A stretch of DNA of 64,000 nucleotides from Alisma plantago-aquatica (Eukaryota > Streptophyta > Magnoliopsida > Alismatales > Alismataceae), in the NCBI GenBank assembly GCA_963693085.1, contig OY856412.1:965895281-965959280 (forward strand), read 5' to 3'. Every line of letters begins with the position of its first letter. Position 1 is the first letter of the stretch. The translations under genes and the position numbers were made by a program. Under the pieces are notes generated by a model. The model made no database searches. It was not told the origin of the DNA and worked only from the letters and a program-made list of their open reading frames with translations. This document shows, piece after piece, positions 26,501-41,100 of this stretch.

Positions 26501-29500
26501 AATGTATAAACTTTAAGACACAAAACTGTGTGAAAAAAATATGCTCTAGGCAATCCATAGTACATTAAAAAGAAAGAAAAATTTCGATAGACAGTGCGTT
26601 TCGACAGTGCATTTTGATGTCCGACAACCATCAATATGGAAATAATTGTGGAAATTTCGACAATTTCGTGGAAATTTTAAACTATGGTTGTGGGCCATAT
26701 TCTCATCAAGATTAAAGTTTCAAAATCTTTCACTATTTATTAGCTCTTCTGAAGTCAATTTAGGCGTGCCTCTTCTTCTATACTTTAATGGATTTAGTAT
26801 CGATGTGCAAATGATCACTAAAAGGACACCAATGTTAATAGTTATAAGCATAGATATTCGGTTTTTGGTCAGTAGAAATGGTCGAATTTTTCATACTTGG
26901 AAGCATTGTCATTAGTTTGATAATAATCAGGGACCACAAAACTTGAACTCTTAGATCGGTTCTATATTATTCAATTGAATATATAATTCAGCTCTATGAC
27001 GCAGTGTTCCCAACAACGAACGCCCCCTGCCCCCTGCATGGTGCTTTGAAGACAACTTAATATGTCGAATCTTGAAGATCTTATCTCAAAGCCAAGTTTC
27101 TTCTTTTCATCGTAATTCATTTCTTATTGCAAATATAAAGTAGAGTGCTTTAGAGAACTTAATGTTTTGAATCTTGAAGATCTTGTCTCGGAGCTTTAAC
27201 TTCTTTTTCAGTTAGTCAAAGTGATGTAGGACGTATTCGACTTTATTCTATTTGTTAATTGCTTTATTTTTAATATTTAGGGACCTAAGTGCAAATTATC
27301 TAGTTAATGTACTTAGTCATAAATGTTTTATGCTTTTCTTTATTTAAGATTTTATTAAATTCCGAATTTTGTTAAATAGGAGTTTATTTCCGTTACTTGT
27401 AGGTAGGCCTGTAAATGGATATGCGGAATCCACACATTTGATCCAGATTCGAGTCCGAAATTTTGAAGAAGTTTCGACATCCGCATAATTCGGATTGTAT
27501 TTAGGATGTCAAATTCCAAATCCAAAGATATCGGATAGGATATCGGATATGGCTGTATCCGCTCCGAAAAAATCTGAATTCGACAAATATATACATATAC
27601 TATTAAATATATATTATCTATATGTATAAATATGAAAATATAGATATTTTATCTCATATATTCATAGTAATATCAATATTTTCTATATATATTATATTTA
27701 TTAACAAAAAATTTATGATTTTTGGTTTGAATCGGTTATTTATCCGAATTCGGATATTATTCGGTCGGATCGGATTCATATATTATTACATGATATCTGT
27801 CGGATATCAGATCGATTTTTTTTTCGGATTCGGATATCAGATATAGCAGTATCTGCTCCGTATTCGATCCATTTACAGGTTGTAGGCCTTTGTCTAGGCA
27901 GCTGAATATGAATTGAATTTTGATAATTGTCGTATATCTCCTTTGTTCTTCTTCAAGATGTGTTCCACACCACAAAGTATAGGATGCAAGAATCTCTTGC
28001 TTGAAGTGATCACTCTACTTGAAATTTGCAATAAGAAATTAATTAAGTTGCAAAGAAGAAACTTGGCCTTTTTTATTGCGGTCTTATAGGACAAATGGAG
28101 AGAAACTAAATTTTAATTGAAGGCATGGGAAGCTTCAGTCAATATGAAATAAAATAAAGATAAGCTGTCTAAGTTTGATGTAGCTAGGCTACTGAAGAAA
28201 CTTGCATGCTAACAAACAACCTTGGAGTTATATAAATAGACCTGACTCCTGAGTGCATAACTAAAATAGACTGGTAACTGGTAAAGTAAAGATACCATCT
28301 AGCATTCATTCCAGTGGCTGTCTGGTCTCTATTCCACAGTCTTGTAAGTATAAATAGCATCCTGGGTTAGTTTTACTGTTTCTCACTCCTAAACACTTTA
28401 TAGACTTGGGAACAAATTTTTTTTTTGGATTTTGGCTCCATAGTGTTAAAGAGGTACGTAGTTTCAACAAGAAAAATCATGCTCTATGTTTCATTAAACC
28501 ATCTATTGCAATAGATTTTCTAGCTCCCGTATAAAAGCTGTGAGCATGGTCTACAGAAAATACATGACCTGGAAAAGACCTGTCTTATTATATCCTTACA
28601 CGGATATTTTGAGTTCTGATGCATGGATATATTGAATTCCTCATTTCATCAGAATAAATAATTTAGCTCCTACCGGTACAAACGTCAACAGATCTCTTGA
28701 TACATTAAACAAGAAAAAATGTAAAAGGCTAAGGACAAGATAACCGATAGGGAAGCTTAGCCAGAATTCCCTAGAAGCATGAGCAGCTCAGGTACATCAC
28801 CCTAGCCAAGCCTCAGAAGTTTGAATTATCCACTCTGGAGGCCCGAGTCCCATGCAACATCTTCCAGTTTTACCAAAAACAACCATAAAAAAATTAGAAA
28901 AATACGTAAACCACTATACATCATGCAAGGAAAAATATTTGCAGTAAATAAAAACCAACACAGCTTACAGGACCCAAGGGTTGGCGTACACACCCTAATC
29001 ATTCACATGACCTACACCCTACTCCCCCAAGCTTCAGTAGACCAGTAGACTACTTGGTCAACTTCCCTGATGGTAAAATTCTTCTATCAGTCATTCAAAG
29101 ATCCCTAAACTATCTTATAATAATGTTTCTGGATCTGTTTCAGTTTTCGAATAATATTGAATGTTTTCTATTGAAAAATCTATCATTAAATGCTAACTTT
29201 GTAAGGAAAGCTACAATGGACCTATCTGACAAGTTATGTATTCCTGCCAGACCCAACCCCTAACACACACACACACACACACACTCAGAGCCATTCAATT
29301 TGTGTCTTACAAGGGGGTCCTTGGCCAACGTGGATGTCTACTCTGGAAGGGCTGTATGAGGTAACGCTAGTGGGCAGCTTGGGATGGTGGTGTTGTCTCC
29401 ATAGATTCTCTGAGCATAGCGCACATGCTTGCGCATAGCAACACTATAATTATAGTGAATTGCAGCAAATCTATTTGATCATATATTTCTTTATGTGACT

Positions 29501-32500
29501 CCATGGAACCTTTGTATTTACAATATTTCTGGTTTACAATCAACATAATACTGTTTCATCACCTGCTATTTTATGCAACTTATCTTGCCATATGTAAAAA
29601 AACATCTTTTTGGCTCAACAAGCTGATATTTTGTTTCCACCTCAGGTTCGAAATTATAATCCAGTTCCAACAATTAACAACAGCATCAAGGTCTGTACTT
29701 TCTATAACATGAGATTGTTGATCTTTATTAGGTCTCGCTGGTAATTAATGATCTGGCAGTGGCTTTTATTCTGTATTTAGTTGGACATGAATATTATGTT
29801 CTAAATCTAAATCTGAAAAACGACAATGGAACTGGAAAACCAGACATGCTGAACCGAGCTTTCAAATGCTATAAAGATAATAAGCCCGATGATGTTCCGG
29901 CATAGTTGCTTATCCTTATTGAAAAGTAAATGTTGCCACATAAATGTGTCTCTGATTTCCTCCTTGGATTCGTAAAGTCTGACGTCCTTTATGCTTTGTT
30001 TAAGATATAACAATCAACTTCAGTTCTGTTTGACCAATTTTGATGCATAATGCTATTATGTTTTTTTATGGGGTCTGTGGACACGACCCTTGCCACAATG
30101 GTCTAAGCCTCAGGATCCTATACAGACCCTGCAACTGCAAAGAACTGGGTAAAAAGGGAAGAGCAGCAGGGTACTTAAAATTGCACCTCCCTTAGGTCAA
30201 GCCGTCAACCTCCGGGTATGGGGGTGAGCCAATCACCGTACATTAGTATTAGTTTATGCACATTAAGCTTTCCTACATGAAGGCTTAAAAGCCACCAATT
30301 TAGTGGAATAATCTCCTAAACATTTTTGGTTAGGTGACAAGGCACTACAGTGCAAGGTTAGGCACATTGACGCCTTGGTGTGCCGTGTGCCTATAAATAA
30401 TGGGATTCAGATATATTATTTTTCCAGGAATCTTTTGAAGACAACAGTTTCTTGCATTTTCACCAATATTGTTACTATGAACGTGGCTAGGCACCCTAAA
30501 TATTTTCCATGTCTTGAATATTTCCTTTAGTATCTCCTACATGTAGTTTTTGGTTAACTCCAATAAAAGTCCTATTTTCATATTCTTGAACTTTTTGCCA
30601 ATGCATGTGAATGTGGATGTGTCCAGATGCATTTTTAAATTTTGGTCTGTCCCCCTCATATATATTATCCGTTACATGAGTATTTCCTACATATATTTTA
30701 CAGTCAATCCCAAAATAAGCCGTAAATTATGTATATCATATATGATACAAATGTTCTGTTAATGATTGGTTTTTAGGTATATGAGGTTCCTATTATATGC
30801 AAGAGCGATTCTGTCATAGGCACCATGACATTATACATTGCAGTTAAAGCCCTCATAAGTTAACATAGTTTCTGCGTTCATAATAATGATAATTCTTACA
30901 CTTACATGGCTTATATACATATAATTTATGGCTAATATGGATATTTCAGGTTCCTATGATGATATGTAAGGGGGCTCTAATATGGTATCATGAAAGAATA
31001 TCTTATAATAATAAAAAGTCCTCATCACAGAAACCAAATTTAAGGCACAGACCAAGACAAACCGAAAGTGGACATTAGGGGAATCAACATCTAATAACAA
31101 TGGTTTCATATACTAAAATCGACAAAAATATTGAATTCGAACACTAGAACCCTCAAAAAAGGAAATTATTCCCAGTGATAGGTCCATCGATCCACAGATC
31201 AAATCAAACTCAGCAAACAAGTTAAGGCATAGCTCAAGACATATTCCTCTAGAGTGCCTTTGACACCTAGGTGGCTGCTTAGGGATGCACTTAGGAAGTA
31301 TACTCTTAATGTCCTTCGACTTGCTCGTGTTCGTCTTTTTTAAACATCAGCACTTTTTTCTTGTATGTGCTCTTCGGTTGTGTTGTTGCAACACCCATGA
31401 GTGTATTAGCCTAGTCACAAATGAAATACACTAGCAAGTTTCATTACTATGAAGCATTGAGTAATCTTTCAAGTGTAAGCCACATGTATAGTAAGTTTGC
31501 CCATATGAGCATGTAGGAATAATACAATTTTTCTCCTTCACATAAGCATTTAGAATAATATCTATTTACCTTGACGGCGAAAGAGTACATTAGTCACCTT
31601 CACAATATGTGTTGATTTAATTTATGTTAAAAACGTTGATCAAATGTTGTTTCACACACATGCATGCAGACACACACGGCACAAAAATAAACTATGAAGC
31701 TGTCTTCGTATTGCAGTATTCTGCTCCTGATTAGCTGTTCTGCCCAATTTTCATGCTACTGAAACACCAGAAACAGTGCTGATAATGATTGAAAAACTTT
31801 AAATGCTCTCCTCCATATTTGAATAATGAGATACATAATAAGGGTTCTAAATATATCTGTATAGATGTGAATGTAAATAATGAAGACACTTCTTTTGAAA
31901 CACATTCTTGTTTTTACTTAAAATATTAATAATGCATCTCTAAGTGTTTTATATTTGCATTTCCTACACTATGTATTTGCTTGATTTTGAACGTATTATA
32001 CGCTGTCCAGACCGTCCTCTATAGTAGCTGTGGTTCACCCTCAATATATTGCATTTGCAACTAATGCCCTAATGATGTCTGAATATTAGGAGCATGACTT
32101 TACTCTTAAGACGTGATCAAAAGGGTATTGGTCGTGTATGTAACTATGTATCTTGACACTGAAGGGCTCTACTTGCATTGATGCAGATGGAAGTTGGCAT
32201 TGAGGACTGTCTGCACATTGAATTTGAGTACAGCAAGAGCAAGTAAGTTACATTAGATCTCTTCAGGATTTGTCAAGCATCCTTTTTTTACTTTTCATAT
32301 CGGCAATCATTACAGGTATCACTTGAAAGATGTAATCATTGGCAAGATATATTTCTTACTTGTAAGAATCAAGATAAAAAATATGGAGCTTGAGATTAGG
32401 CGGAGAGAATCCACTGGATCTGGAGCTAACACCTATGTTGAGACAGAAACTCTTGCTAAATTTGAGTTGATGGATGGCGCTCCTGTTAGAGGTAAAGTCA

Positions 32501-33968
32501 TTCACACCCACTTTCCACCCTTTTCCTTTTAACTCATACTGCTGCATGCTTTTCTCTGATCACAACCAAAGTTATTGACACTGGAAGTTTTCAAAGGATC
32601 CTGCCCTTATATTTGTGAAACCGGTCTATGCTTCACAAAAAGAAATCCTCCATATGTGGCTTTAGTTGACCCAACTAGCCAGCCCATTATCTAAACTTTA
32701 AGAGGTTGTTGAAAATGCAAAGTCAATGTAGTCGGGCAATGGTGTTATTGAAGAAAATGTCATTCCAAGTGATGTAAAAATACTTGAACAAGACTTGCAC
32801 TAAGGAGTCGAGACTTGTTCAGCAAGTTTGATATAGTCTACATGGAGTATTTGTACTTATAGTGGATAATTTGACGTTTCTTTATAAGCGGACGCAACAA
32901 TCCCAACCAACCTACAATGGGATAAGGCAAAGAGGGTGATCATCCGTTGGGAATACACGTCATACAATGCCTTCCCAACACTCATCATGGATGCTAGCTT
33001 AGGTGTTTAATTCATGCTAAATGTCTGCTCTGCACCCACGTGGACTCACTTTGCCATATAACTTGGGATCCTCTAAGCCAAGTGTGATTATCTTGGACCA
33101 GCCAAACCCCCTTGATCATCATGACTGTTAGTCGCTCCAAAATTTCTCACACCCGAATCATTTTCTCGACAACCACATGTTTAGACTTAATTATGGATAA
33201 GGGGCACAATTCTTTCACTTGATCCCATTGTATGAAACTTTAATGGTAAGTCCATTTGTGGCCCAATTTCCCCTTTGTTGTTTTCTCAAGGGTGTTGACT
33301 TGCTCCCACCCCAACTATTAGCATGAGTCTAATAGTCCACCATTCAAATTCTCAAGCCGAGTATTTAACCATCTAATTTCAAAGGGATCACAAGCTTCCC
33401 TACTAATTCAAAGGGGATGAATTTATTGACACCATAATTCGGAAATATATGACCACTTAAGGAGCATTAATCACCTGGAGTCATGGTTTCAAAAACATGC
33501 CTTAAGACTTTAGAATCGTATGCCTCGAGGCGAGGCGGTCTTCGGTACGTGAGGCTTAAGCCCCAGGCTGCCAGTGAGAGGCATACGCCTCAGTTTGTGA
33601 GAGGTGTATCGAGGCGCTGAGGCGTTTGTAAGGCGTAAGCCTCAAACTGTGTGTCTAAATTGAGCTTATTAGGGGCAACCTAACCCAAAAATTGTATGTA
33701 TATAGATATATCTATGTTTATGTCTGTTGGCAACTATAGATATGTTACATAGCTATTTCAATATATGTTGCATGTATGTACACATACTCTTGAGTGTGTA
33801 TGTATATGCATGTGTGTATACTTATAACTATGTTTGTTTGTGTAGTTAGGTATCTATATATACATGTGTATTTGTAATAGTATTATATATATGTTTCTAT
33901 TTGTATATATGTGTGTGTCTATATGATATATGCACGTATATATATGTAAATCTATGTATATAACTATA

Positions 33969-34032
<64 letters not shown>

Positions 34033-35106
34033 GAGAGAGAGAGTCAGGCTAGAATACACTTGAGTGTACAGATCACACTGTACACTCAAGTGACTGTACA
34101 CTCAAGTGGTGTTTACATATCTTGATAATTTTTTTGATAAATCCAAACTGTTGATATTCATTGTTATAACAAACACATGCTACATGCAAAATTTGAGCTC
34201 ATTTCGATTTTTCCAAGTCACTCTTTCATGACCAACAAAACCGACACACAAAACTAGTTTGAATTGCTTAATTTTTGTCACCTTTAAATGCATGACCTGT
34301 AAGTGTCCAAATGAGCTCAAATTTTACATGTAGTATATTCATATGACATTTAAGAAGATCAATGGTTTAGATTTTCAAATTAAATGCTGCATGATGGAAA
34401 ACAACTTGAGTGTATTTGGTCTCTGGTACACTTGAGTGTATTCTAGCTTGACTCTCTCTCTATATATAGCATGACTCTCTCTCTCTCTCTCTCTCTTTAT
34501 ATATATATATATATATATAAGAATTGTGTACTTGAGTACATGTAGCTTATGTGTACTCAATAATGGTAATTGCAGAACTCTATAAGATAATCCAACCATA
34601 TTAATGAGGCATATACCCCTTAAATAACATGTATATCTAAAATCATCTCAATCTAACATTCCTAGATCATGCAACGAATGAAAATGTATATTTTCTAATG
34701 AAAAGTAACGTGCAGAAATTACATTCACTGTTGAATGAGATATAGTTATATCTCATGATATACATGACATATAAGTTCTTCTGAATGTGTCTAATCTAGA
34801 CAATTTTGAATGAATCCATATGGTTGAATTTCATTGATGTATTCTATATATGACACTTTCATGACCAGTACACATGTTACATGTACCGGTAGGTACACAC
34901 CTCCTAAACCCTATATATAGAGAGAGATGTGTGTGTGTTTATGTGTGTATATATAGAGAGAGAAATGTGTGTGTGTTTATGTGTATGTACATATGAACAA
35001 ACACACACATCTCTCTCTCCCTCTCTATATATACGTGATTCTATATATATGCGTGTGTTTGTTTATATATATGCATATAAATATATGTGATTCTATATAT
35101 GTGTGT

Positions 35107-35147
<41 letters not shown>

Positions 35148-38100
35148 TAGCCCGCCCGGTAACTAACTTTTGTTACCCGTGGATCTATTTTGTAATAGGA
35201 ATGCACCTAATTGTAATGAGAACCAAAATTGTAATACAAAGACTCGTTTTGTAAACACAGTGTGAAATTTTTATTGTCCCTCTGAATGCTGTAAAAATGA
35301 TATTTATAACAACAATTTACGTAGTATTACAAAATGAGTCTTTCTATTACATTTTTGGCCATCTCATTACAAATATGTGCCTTCTTATTACAAAACAGAT
35401 GCGCAGGTAACTAACCTTAGTTACCCACACGGGTAGTGAATGAATGGCCATATATATATATGTATAATTTAATAGAAAATTACACAAGTCTAATATAAAT
35501 TACATATTGCAGGCAGACATTTTACTTATCTAAACACATTATACAACATAATAAAACACCCAAATAGTCTATGAATTATACACAACTATAAAATAATGGA
35601 TGACATCCTGACAATAATGAATAAATACAACTCAAGTAAATAAATTTAATACATGAAGAAAATCAAGAAAAAAATCTAAATTAGTGTTGTACCTGTAAAT
35701 TAGTGTTCTACCTGTAGATGGAGCATTTTTTGTACAAAATTAGTTGATCCAATTGCAGATACACCACAACACACCAACATGAAAATATAAAAACAAGAAA
35801 TAGTTAATACAAGCACTAATTAATGCAATGCCACCACAAAGTAATTAGACATTAAATTTCATAGACAATTTGCATGCAACATAATGAACATTTACGTACT
35901 GAATGTAAATATAAAACAAATAGGCACTAGGCGATAGCTATATAACATAGGAAAGGAGGATGTTGCCCATGACCATGAGTCCATGACATTAGTCTAATTC
36001 CAAAAAGCATAAAAAATGAATGCCAGCCCAAAAACACCACAAGTGTATACCCAAAAACATAAAAAATGCTACAATATCACATCCCCTTTAATTCAGCCCT
36101 AATTGGCCCCGTCTTCCTCCAATTCTTCAGCACTAGAATAGTACTCAACCTATGGACCAACAACATCCCTTAGGAGATCATCTCTTCCCTCAACCTCTGG
36201 ATCAGAATCTTCTTGGTAAGCAACTCTTTTCGCCTTTTCTCTTTGTGCATCACCATCAGTAAAAGGGATAGACTGAGCAGGATTGGTGGTTTGGGAATTT
36301 CTTCCGGTCCTGGTATAAACCCCTTGTCACCCCAGATGCTTCAGGTACTTGTCCCCATCTAAGTCTAGCACCTGGATAGATCTCATCTTCATATGCATTG
36401 AGATTTGAAAACCAACCCTTTGCCTTGTCTCTATAGGCAGACTCCAAAGGTTCTCCCTTTGCTTCAACCTTTTCCTTTTTATCTTGAGTTTTGCATTCAA
36501 CTGCACATATACCAAATCATTTAACCTTTGCACGTCAAGTCTATTCCTCTTCTTGGTGTGAATCTGTTAGACATGTCAAAGTGAAAAGAAAAATTTAAAT
36601 AGATTAGTCATGTTATGATATGTTAGATACATATTTAAAAATCTTGAATGTTTGAGATCATTACCATCTCAAATGTACTCCAATTTCTTTCACACCCTGA
36701 TGAAGTGCATGTTAGATTTAGTATCCCAAGTGCCATTCTTTGCAGGTTAGGAGTATCATATCCATGATTTTTCCACCATTCCACTGCTCATCATTAAATG
36801 CTACAAGTCAAATAACATAATAATGCTTTATATTATTGAATTTATCATAATTGATAAGTTTCAAGACATTTTACCAGGGTCCAATCCAGGATTTGATCTC
36901 TGTCTTATGACACTTGGTTTCCCAAATGCCCCAAGAGACTCTCTATAGGAAGACATCTCTTTCTCCAAAACAATTTTATCTTGAATGGCACTTTCAGGAA
37001 AAAGAATATCTATGCACTCCATGAGTCCCTCCATCACACCTTCTCGTCTGTTAATCTTAGTATCAGACCAGTAATAGTACGGATTTAGGTAGTAGCCTAC
37101 ATTGTGTATGAGTAGAATAGAAAATTAGAATACATTTAATAGACATTGAATATAAAAAGTCATGCCTAAAATTTCTTTACCTACCACATGCAAGGGACGG
37201 TGGAGCCTTTTGTCTCATTTCTCATCAACAATCTCCATAACCCTCTTCAGGAAGGGTTGATCATGATCTAGGCTCTGTGCCACCTCCTTTTCAGCATCAA
37301 GCTTTGCAACATATATGAAGCCCATAGTTGGCTTCCTCTCATTGTCTACAAGTCGTAACACGTTGACTAGAGGCTTGAATGTTTTTACAGTGGACACCAC
37401 TGAAGCCCAAAAAGTTGATTATGTCACCATATTTGCTAAGCGCTCCCCCTCGCCTGTCTTGGAGTACTTGCATTCCTCCCACTCTGAGGAATAAAACATA
37501 CTTCTCAGCTCATTTCTTTTGTCCAACAAGCTTTGCAAACTGAGGTAGGCCGTGGCAAAACGTGTCAGACCAGGCCTAACCAAGTCACCCTTAGTGAACT
37601 TCCTCATCAAACTGAGGGTGCTGTGGTGGCTGTAAATAAAGATGGCCAACTTCTTGCACTTCTGAATCATAGTTTTTATCCTAGGCAATTGCCCAATGCC
37701 CTCAAGCATGAGATCTACACAGTGCACAGCGTAAGGAGTCCAAAAAATTACAGGCCTCTTGTCCTTGAGAAGCCTTCCTGTTGCAATATTAGCTGTGGCA
37801 TTGTCAGTGACCACCCGCACGACATTGTCTGTTCCAACTTCCTCTATACAACTATCCACCAACTTAAATATGAACTCAACATTGTGAATGTCAGCAGATG
37901 CATCTATTGCCCTTAGGAAACTTGTACCCTTCTTAGTTCTTACAATTGACAGAAAGTGAGAAAACTAGAGCAAAAAGTGGGAGAATCCCTCAACTTTACA
38001 CGGTTGAGGTGCTTCTATATTTATATACATGAGAATTTACACATAGATCCCTGACTTTTATCACACTTACAAGTAGGACCCTATACACACATATTAACAC

Positions 38101-41100
38101 TCCCCCTCAAGCTGGAGCATACATATCATATGTACCCAGCTTGTTACATAAGTATTGAACCCGACAACCATTTAGAGACTTTGTAAACAAATCAGCTAAC
38201 TGGTCTTCAGATCTGACTTGTGACAATTGAATCGAATTTTGTTGAATCTTTTCTCGTATAAAATGACAATCAACTTCAATATGTTTGGTTCTCTCATGAA
38301 AAACAGGATTTTGGGCAATGTGGATAGCAGCTTGGTTGTCACATTTCAGATCAATGGGGGTTTTCTGAATAAAGCCAAGCTCCTCTAACAAGTGACGAAT
38401 CCATAGTAACTCACATGTTGCTAGGGCCATAGCTCTATACTCTGATTCTGCACTAGATCTTGCAACTACTGTCTGCTTTTTGCTTTTCCATGACACCAAG
38501 TTTCCTCCTACAAATACGCAATAGCCAGAAATAGACCTTCTGTCAATACTAGATCCGGCCCAATCAACATCTGAGAACCCTTGAACCTGTAAATGTCCAT
38601 GATTTTCATATAGAAGCCCTTTACCAGGAGACTTTTTGAGAAATCTCAGAATGCGCATCACAGACTCCATATGACCAGTGCATGGATTTTCCATGAATTG
38701 ACTAACAACACTAGTAGCAAAGGCAATGTCAGGCCGAGTGACAGTCAAATAAATTAACTTCCCAACAAGTCGTCTAAATCTCCATGGATCATCAAGTAAC
38801 TCCCCCTGCTCCATTGACAATTTGACTTTAGGATCCATTGGAGTATCAATAGGTTTGGTACCTAGCATCCCTGCCTCAGTGAGAAGATCTAAGACGTATT
38901 TTCTCTGTGAGATAACTATCCCAGACTTGGACTTGGCAACTTCAATCCCCAGAAAATATTTGAGACTACCTAAATCCTTTGTTTGAAATTGGCCTTTTAA
39001 AAATGTCTTCAACTGTGCAATGCCATGCCTGTCATCACCAGTAATCACGATATCATCAACATATACCACTAGAAAAATGCTCCCAGAACTATGTCGTCTA
39101 TAGAAGACCGAATGATCTGTAGTACATCTCTGGAGACCAAACTCTGAAAGAGCACTGCTGAATCTGCCAAACCAGGCACGAGGTGACTGCTTTAAACCAT
39201 AGAGGGACTTATGAAGACGACAAACTAGATCAGACTCCCCCTGAGCAACAAACCCAGGTGGTTGCTCCATATAAATCTCTTCATCTAGATCACCATGAAG
39301 GAATGCATTTTTAATATCAAGCTGGTGTAGAGGCCAAGAGTGAATAGCAGCCAGGGATAAGAAAATGCGAATAGATGTCATCTTTGCCACAGGAGAGAAG
39401 GTCTCTAAATAATCCTCACCATAGATCTGAGTGTAGCCCTTGGCTACCAACCGTGCTTTGAGTCGATCAACACAACCATCTGCACCTACTTTGACAGTGT
39501 AAACCCAACGACATCCAATAACAGACTTACCATGTGGGCGTGAAACAAGAGACCATGTATTGTTCTGGTTAAGAGCTGACATCTCCTCATCCATTGCATG
39601 ACGCCAACCTGGGTGATCAAGTGCAACTGAAACAGACGGAGGTATAGAGACTGATGACATAGAAGAAATAAAAGCATGATATGAAGGTGATATGTGGCTA
39701 TATGAAACAAAATTAGAGATAGGATGTTGAATATTTTTAAGTGTGCATGATCTGACGCCTTTACTCAGAGCAATAGGAAGATTTTGTTCAAAAGATGGAG
39801 GAATGGTCTCTACCTGACTTTCTGACAAGGAAGCATCTGGAGAAGCTGAATTGGTAGGACCAGACGTACCACCTGCATTGGTGCCAAAACTAGACTGCCC
39901 ACATGTACTTGTACGACGAGTGTAAACCTGAGTGACTGGTGGTCTAGCTGGGCTAGGTGGACTTGCATCACGAGGACCATCATCACTAGGGGACTCAAAA
40001 ATAGGAGACTCGACAATAATGGGAGGAGGCAAGAGTTCTTCCATAACTACGGGGGTCACTGAAGAGCTACCATCAAAATAGGATGTGTCTTCAAAGAAAG
40101 TGACATCTGCAGATACAAAGAAACGATGTAAGGTAGGACTGTAGCACTTGTATCCCTTTTGAACTCGAGAGTAACCTAAGAAAACACATTTAACAGACTT
40201 TGGACCTAACTTATCCAAACCTGGACCAAGACAATGGACAAAACAAGCACATCCAAACACTCTTGGTGGAACATTATACAATGGCTTCATAGGATGAAGG
40301 ATCTGAACAGGTATGCGATTTTGAAGAACAGATGATGGCATACGGTTGATGAGGTAGGTGGCAGTGAGGACGACATCCCCCCAAAATTCTCTAGGAACGT
40401 GCATGTGAAGGAGAAGAGTGCGAGCGGTCTCAACAAAATGACGAATTTTTCTCTCAGCTACCCCATTCTGTTGTGGTGTATGTGGGCAAGATGATTGGTG
40501 AATGATGCCATGGGTGGAAGTGAAATGGATGAACTCACGACTGAAATACTCTCTAGCATTGTCAGAACGAAGCCCACAAATTTTCTTTTGAAATTGGGTT
40601 TCCACTTCTGCAGTAAAGGATTTAAATATGGACAAAAGTTCAGACCGTTCCTTCATCAAATAAAGCCATGTAGCACGAGAATAATCATCGACAAAAATAA
40701 CAAAATATCTAAACCCAAGCTTAGATGTAACACGACTTGGACCCCATATATCAGAGTGTACCAACTCAAGCACAGACTTTGTTCTTTGACTCTCCCTAGA
40801 CCTAAAGACAGACCTTGTGTGTTTTCCCAGTTGACATGATTCACATTGCAAACTCTCCAAGTTGGACAAACTTGGAACCATAAACTTGAGTTTTTCTATA
40901 GATGCATGACCAAGACGACTATGCACTACCAAAGGAGACGCAACTACACACGCTGTGGAAGGTTGTTGCAAGTAGTAGAGTCCAGCCAATTCATATCCTT
41001 CACCGATCGTCTTCCCCGTCTTCAAGTCCTGTATAAGACAAGTATCTGGTAAGAAAGTAACGGAGGCTTGAAGAGAACGAGTTAATTTGCTAATTGATAA

